Assembly: GCA_050945695.1 (NCBI GenBank)
Contig: JBMNTK010000063.1
Span: forward strand, 1 to 17,807
DNA: 17,807 nt
Reading direction: 5' to 3'
Source: Ch71 sp050945695
Lineage (GTDB): Bacteria; Chloroflexota; Anaerolineae; DRVO01
How positions within the stretch are numbered: the first letter of the stretch is position 1; each line of letters starts with the position of its first letter. This document shows, piece by piece, positions 15,932 to 17,807 of this stretch. The notes under the pieces are model-generated. The model did not search any database. It saw nothing but the letters and a program-made list of their open reading frames with translations, and was not told where the DNA came from. A program made the position numbers and the translations under genes.

Positions 15932-15955
15932 CGCCGAGCCGAGAGAGGGGGAGGC

Positions 15956-16576
15956 ATGGCGGGGGATCGCACCGAGAAGAAGGGTATGGAACTGGCCAGC
16001 GACCTGGCCTGGCAGGAACTGGAGGACGTCGAGGTTGCCCCGCTGGCGGCCCGCTGCGGGGCTCGGGTCTGCTCGGACGCCAGGACCCTGTCTCTGCGCT
16101 ACCTGGCCTGGGACGTGGCCGTCGACCTCGACGAGCGAAGGGTCACCATGGAGGGCCCTGACCTCAACATGATGGAGACGGTCCTCATCTTGCGCTACCT
16201 TGTCCTCTGCGACGGGACAGAGCCCTCCGGCAGTTGGATCACCTTCCGCGAACTGCCCGGTGGCCGCAACTACCTAGGACCCTTCCTGGGCCGAACCGCC
16301 CGCCCACTGGCTGAGCGTTTCGGGCGCGACCAGCAAGCCTTCGAGACCGCAGCCCGCGCCTTAGGGGGTGACCGCCTGTCCTTCGGTGATAGCTCCTTTC
16401 TGTTTCGACTGCTTCCCAGATTCTGGCTGGCGATAGTCCTGAACCTGGCCGATGACGAGTTCCCGGCGGAAGTGACCATCCTCTTCGATTCGGCCATGGC
16501 TGCCCGCTTCACCACCGAGGACTTCGCCGCCGCTGGCCAAGTTTTGTCACGCCGCCTGCTACGCGAAGCCGGATAG
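15956..16576 (+). CDS. DUF3786 domain protein
   Basis: A 206-aa soluble protein of the DUF3786 family, function unknown. Recognisable family features: an N-terminal helix with AWQELEDVEVAPLAARCGAR, VDLDERRVTM (residues 56-65), LILRYLVLCDG (76-86), WITFRELPGGRNYLGPF (93-109), ALGGDRLSFGDSSFLFRLLPR (about 135-155), and DDEFPAEVTILFDS (165-178) near the C-terminus. No signal peptide or membrane segment. The ATG at 15956 follows a purine-rich leader whose last GAGG is only 1 nt away, so the pairing SD is probably GAGAGGGGG slightly upstream; the in-frame ATG at 15986, preceded by AGAAGAAGGG, is a credible alternative giving 196 aa. It has its own strong promoter, stands apart from the glycan genes, and may share a transcript with the dehydrogenase downstream. 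In other bacteria DUF3786 genes often lie near one-carbon or corrinoid genes; none is seen here. Confidence 0.85.
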   Translation: MAGDRTEKKGMELASDLAWQELEDVEVAPLAARCGARVCSDARTLSLRYLAWDVAVDLDERRVTMEGPDLNMMETVLILRYLVLCDGTEPSGSWITFRELPGGRNYLGPFLGRTARPLAERFGRDQQAFETAARALGGDRLSFGDSSFLFRLLPRFWLAIVLNLADDEFPAEVTILFDSAMAARFTTEDFAAAGQVLSRRLLREAG

Positions 16577-16609
16577 TCCGCCGGGCCATAGCGCCCGGGT
16601 GAGCGGACT
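16575..16609 (+). terminator. Interrupted hairpin after the DUF3786 gene (attenuator or mRNA-end structure)
   Basis: AGTCCGC (16575-16581) pairs with GCGGACT (16603-16609), and CGGGC (16582-16586) with GCCCG (16593-16597), leaving a 6-nt loop (16587-16592) and a one-sided 5-nt bulge (16598-16602). The 12 paired bases are mostly G-C. It begins within the stop codon of the DUF3786 gene. No T-tract follows directly, so it is not a classical intrinsic terminator; it may stabilise the upstream mRNA end or tune read-through into the dehydrogenase gene. Confidence 0.4.
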
Positions 16610-16637
16610 CGCCGGTCGTGCACGCTGGACTCTTTTC

Positions 16638-16643
16638 GGAGGT
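16638..16643 (+). promoter_or_regulatory. Ribosome binding site that fixes the dehydrogenase start
   Basis: GGAGGT ends 9 nt before the GTG at 16653. This strong SD favours that GTG over the other in-frame options (16599 upstream, 16665 downstream). An ATG at 16645 is out of frame. Confidence 0.7.
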
Positions 16644-16652
16644 CATGCTCAA

Positions 16653-17723
16653 GTGGCAACACGAGTGGACGCCAAGAAGCTGGAGCGCCTGGTCTCTGAC
16701 CTGCTGGTCGCGGCCGAGGTGCCCCGAGAGGATGCAGACATTGTCGCCTGGGTCCTGGTCAAGACCGACCTGCGCGGGGTCGAGTCTCACGGCACAGCCC
16801 GGCTCAGCTACTACTACCTGCACAACGCTCGGCAAGGGCTCATCAACCGGCGTCCAAACGTGACCGTGGTCTCCGAGGGACCCTCGTCACTGGTGGTGGA
16901 CGCGGACAACGGACTCGGGCACCCGGTGTCGTACCGCACCATGAAGCGCTGCATTGAAAAGGCCAAGCAGACCGGCATCTGTGCAGCCACCGTGCGTCAC
17001 AGCAACCACTTCGGCGCCGCCGGCATCTACGCCATGATGGCGCTCGAGGAAGACATGCTGGGCCTTGCCCTCACCAACTCCCAGCCTCTGGCCATCCCTA
17101 CCTACGGACGCAAGCGCCTCCTGGGCACCAACCCCATCTCCCTGGCGGCGCCGGCCGGCAACAGCCTGCCCTTCGTGCTGGACATGGCCACCAGCGTGGT
17201 TCCCATCGGCCGCATCGAGGTCTACCAGCGGCGGGGCGAACCGGTGCCCCTCGGCTGGGGAGCTGATGGCGAGGGCCGAGTCACGAGCGACCCGGACCGC
17301 ATCATGGATGGCGGCGGGCTCTTCCCGCTCGGCGGTCCCGCCGAGACCGGTGGGTACAAGGGGTATGGGCTGGCGGCCATGGTGGACATCCTGTGCGGCG
17401 TGCTCTCTGGTGCCGCCTTCCTCACCGGGGTGCTGCCCCCGAAGCTCGATCGCACCGGCCCCGCCGACGTCGGCCACTTCTTCCTCGCCCTGGACATCGC
17501 GGCCTTCCGCCCCATTGACGAGTTCAAGGCCGCCATGGACGCCTTCATCCGGGAGCTCCAGGAATCCCCCAAGGCTGCCGGCGCCGACCGTATCTACGTC
17601 GCCGGCGAGAAGGAGTTCATGCAGGAGCAGGAGCGCCTCCAGCTGGGCATCCCCCTCAACCCTAAGGTGGAAGAGGACCTGCGCGGCATGTGTCAGGAAC
17701 TGGGCGTCGCCTGGCCGTTCTAA
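16653..17723 (+). CDS. Malate/L-lactate dehydrogenase (Ldh_2) family NAD(P)-dependent oxidoreductase
   Basis: A 356-aa cytoplasmic enzyme, the usual length for the Ldh_2 family, whose members reduce 2-oxoacids (pyruvate, oxaloacetate, 2-oxo sugar acids, delta1-piperideine/pyrroline carboxylates) with NADH or NADPH and do not share the classical LDH fold. Motifs: DLRGVESHG (39-47), VRHSNHFGAAG (114-124) with the catalytic His119, LGTNPISLAAP (157-167), FVLDMATS (174-181), GWGADGEGRVTSDP (201-214), GGYKGYGLA (233-241) and GHFFLALD (274-281). The start at GTG 16653 is set by GGAGGT. No family residue seems lost, so the gene looks intact. The substrate cannot be told from sequence; malate, lactate and ureidoglycolate-type enzymes are all possible. 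It follows DUF3786 by 76 nt that include a hairpin and may be read from the same promoter. Confidence 0.92.
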   Translation: MATRVDAKKLERLVSDLLVAAEVPREDADIVAWVLVKTDLRGVESHGTARLSYYYLHNARQGLINRRPNVTVVSEGPSSLVVDADNGLGHPVSYRTMKRCIEKAKQTGICAATVRHSNHFGAAGIYAMMALEEDMLGLALTNSQPLAIPTYGRKRLLGTNPISLAAPAGNSLPFVLDMATSVVPIGRIEVYQRRGEPVPLGWGADGEGRVTSDPDRIMDGGGLFPLGGPAETGGYKGYGLAAMVDILCGVLSGAAFLTGVLPPKLDRTGPADVGHFFLALDIAAFRPIDEFKAAMDAFIRELQESPKAAGADRIYVAGEKEFMQEQERLQLGIPLNPKVEEDLRGMCQELGVAWPF

Positions 17724-17807
17724 CCCTCACGGCCATCCGCAGTCCCTCTCCTCCTCTCCTCCCCTCTCCCGTTTTGATGGGAGAGGGGCTGGGGGTGAGG
17801 GCCGTCC
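17724..17807. repeat. C/T- and G/A-rich palindromic intergenic element at right edge
   Basis: The hairpin at 17761-17788 is nested between CCCTCAC (17724-17730) and its inverse GTGAGGG (17795-17801), and the left arm is preceded by an almost pure C/T run (17743-17770). This layout resembles dispersed intergenic palindromes with the core CCCTCACCC...CCCCTCTCCC that occur in many G+C-rich bacteria. Only one copy is inside this window, so the repeat call is inference. The element may continue past the edge. Confidence 0.4.
17761..17788 (+). terminator. Perfect 10-bp hairpin after the dehydrogenase gene
   Basis: CCCCTCTCCC (17761-17770), an 8-nt loop GTTTTGAT, and GGGAGAGGGG (17779-17788) form an uninterrupted 10-bp stem. 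It lies 37 nt beyond the dehydrogenase stop. There is no T-tract after the stem, so it may act as a terminator only with help, or as an mRNA-end structure. Confidence 0.55.

Noticed and set aside
1..17807. CRISPR array, tRNA, rRNA, insertion sequence, phage or toxin-antitoxin genes
   Set aside because: No regularly spaced repeats, cloverleaf-like sequences, transposase or integrase motifs, or small paired genes were seen on either strand. Composition appears uniform throughout.

Overview
The window is G+C-rich, densely packed bacterial DNA. Its gene content points to a member of the Chloroflexota (Anaerolineae-like or a relative): a DUF2079 membrane protein and a GT39-type membrane protein that both carry C-terminal beta-sandwich modules, O-antigen-ligase-like polymerases, a G5-domain lipoprotein, and a DUF3786 protein. 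This assignment is inferred from gene families and base composition; no rRNA or other phylogenetic marker is present.

Layout. (1) Positions 2-6693, plus strand, form a tight four-gene unit: the C-terminal part of a GT-B glycosyltransferase (cut by the left edge), a flippase-like LPG-synthase-TM protein, a DUF2079 protein, and a GT39/ArnT-like glycosyltransferase. The last two overlap their upstream neighbours by 4 nt (ATGA, GTGA). (2) Positions 6681-15802, minus strand, form a seven-gene unit. In transcription order it holds a DUF348-G5-beta-propeller lipoprotein, a 1011-aa protein joining a glycoside-hydrolase-like domain to an O-antigen-ligase-like domain, a UDP-glucuronate decarboxylase-like SDR enzyme, a second O-antigen-ligase-like protein, a GtrA-family protein, a GT4 glycosyltransferase, and a small unassigned membrane protein. 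Every junction is overlapping or nearly so, and a putative leaderless promoter sits directly before the lipoprotein. The two units converge and overlap tail to tail by 13 nt at 6681-6693, with no terminator visible. (3) A 153-bp divergent gap (15803-15955) carries back-to-back promoter-like sequences. (4) Positions 15956-17723, plus strand, hold a DUF3786 protein and a malate/L-lactate dehydrogenase-family oxidoreductase, followed by a strong C/T-G/A hairpin at the right edge.

How the genes may work together (inference). Units 1 and 2 look like an envelope or exopolysaccharide locus. The decarboxylase would supply UDP-xylose; cytoplasmic GT4 enzymes would build lipid-linked intermediates; GtrA and the flippase-like protein would act in the transfer of lipid-linked sugars or lipids across the membrane; GT39/DUF2079 GT-C-type proteins would transfer sugars on the outer face; and two ligase/polymerase-type proteins would polymerise or attach the glycan. 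The lipoprotein would be an outer-face cell-wall-binding or sensing partner. The most unusual elements are the GH-like/ligase fusion, in which the usual catalytic acid/base Glu is replaced by Gln, and a set of five related beta-sandwich modules shared by two adjacent membrane proteins. No priming glycosyltransferase, Wzx-type flippase or mobile element is seen in this window.
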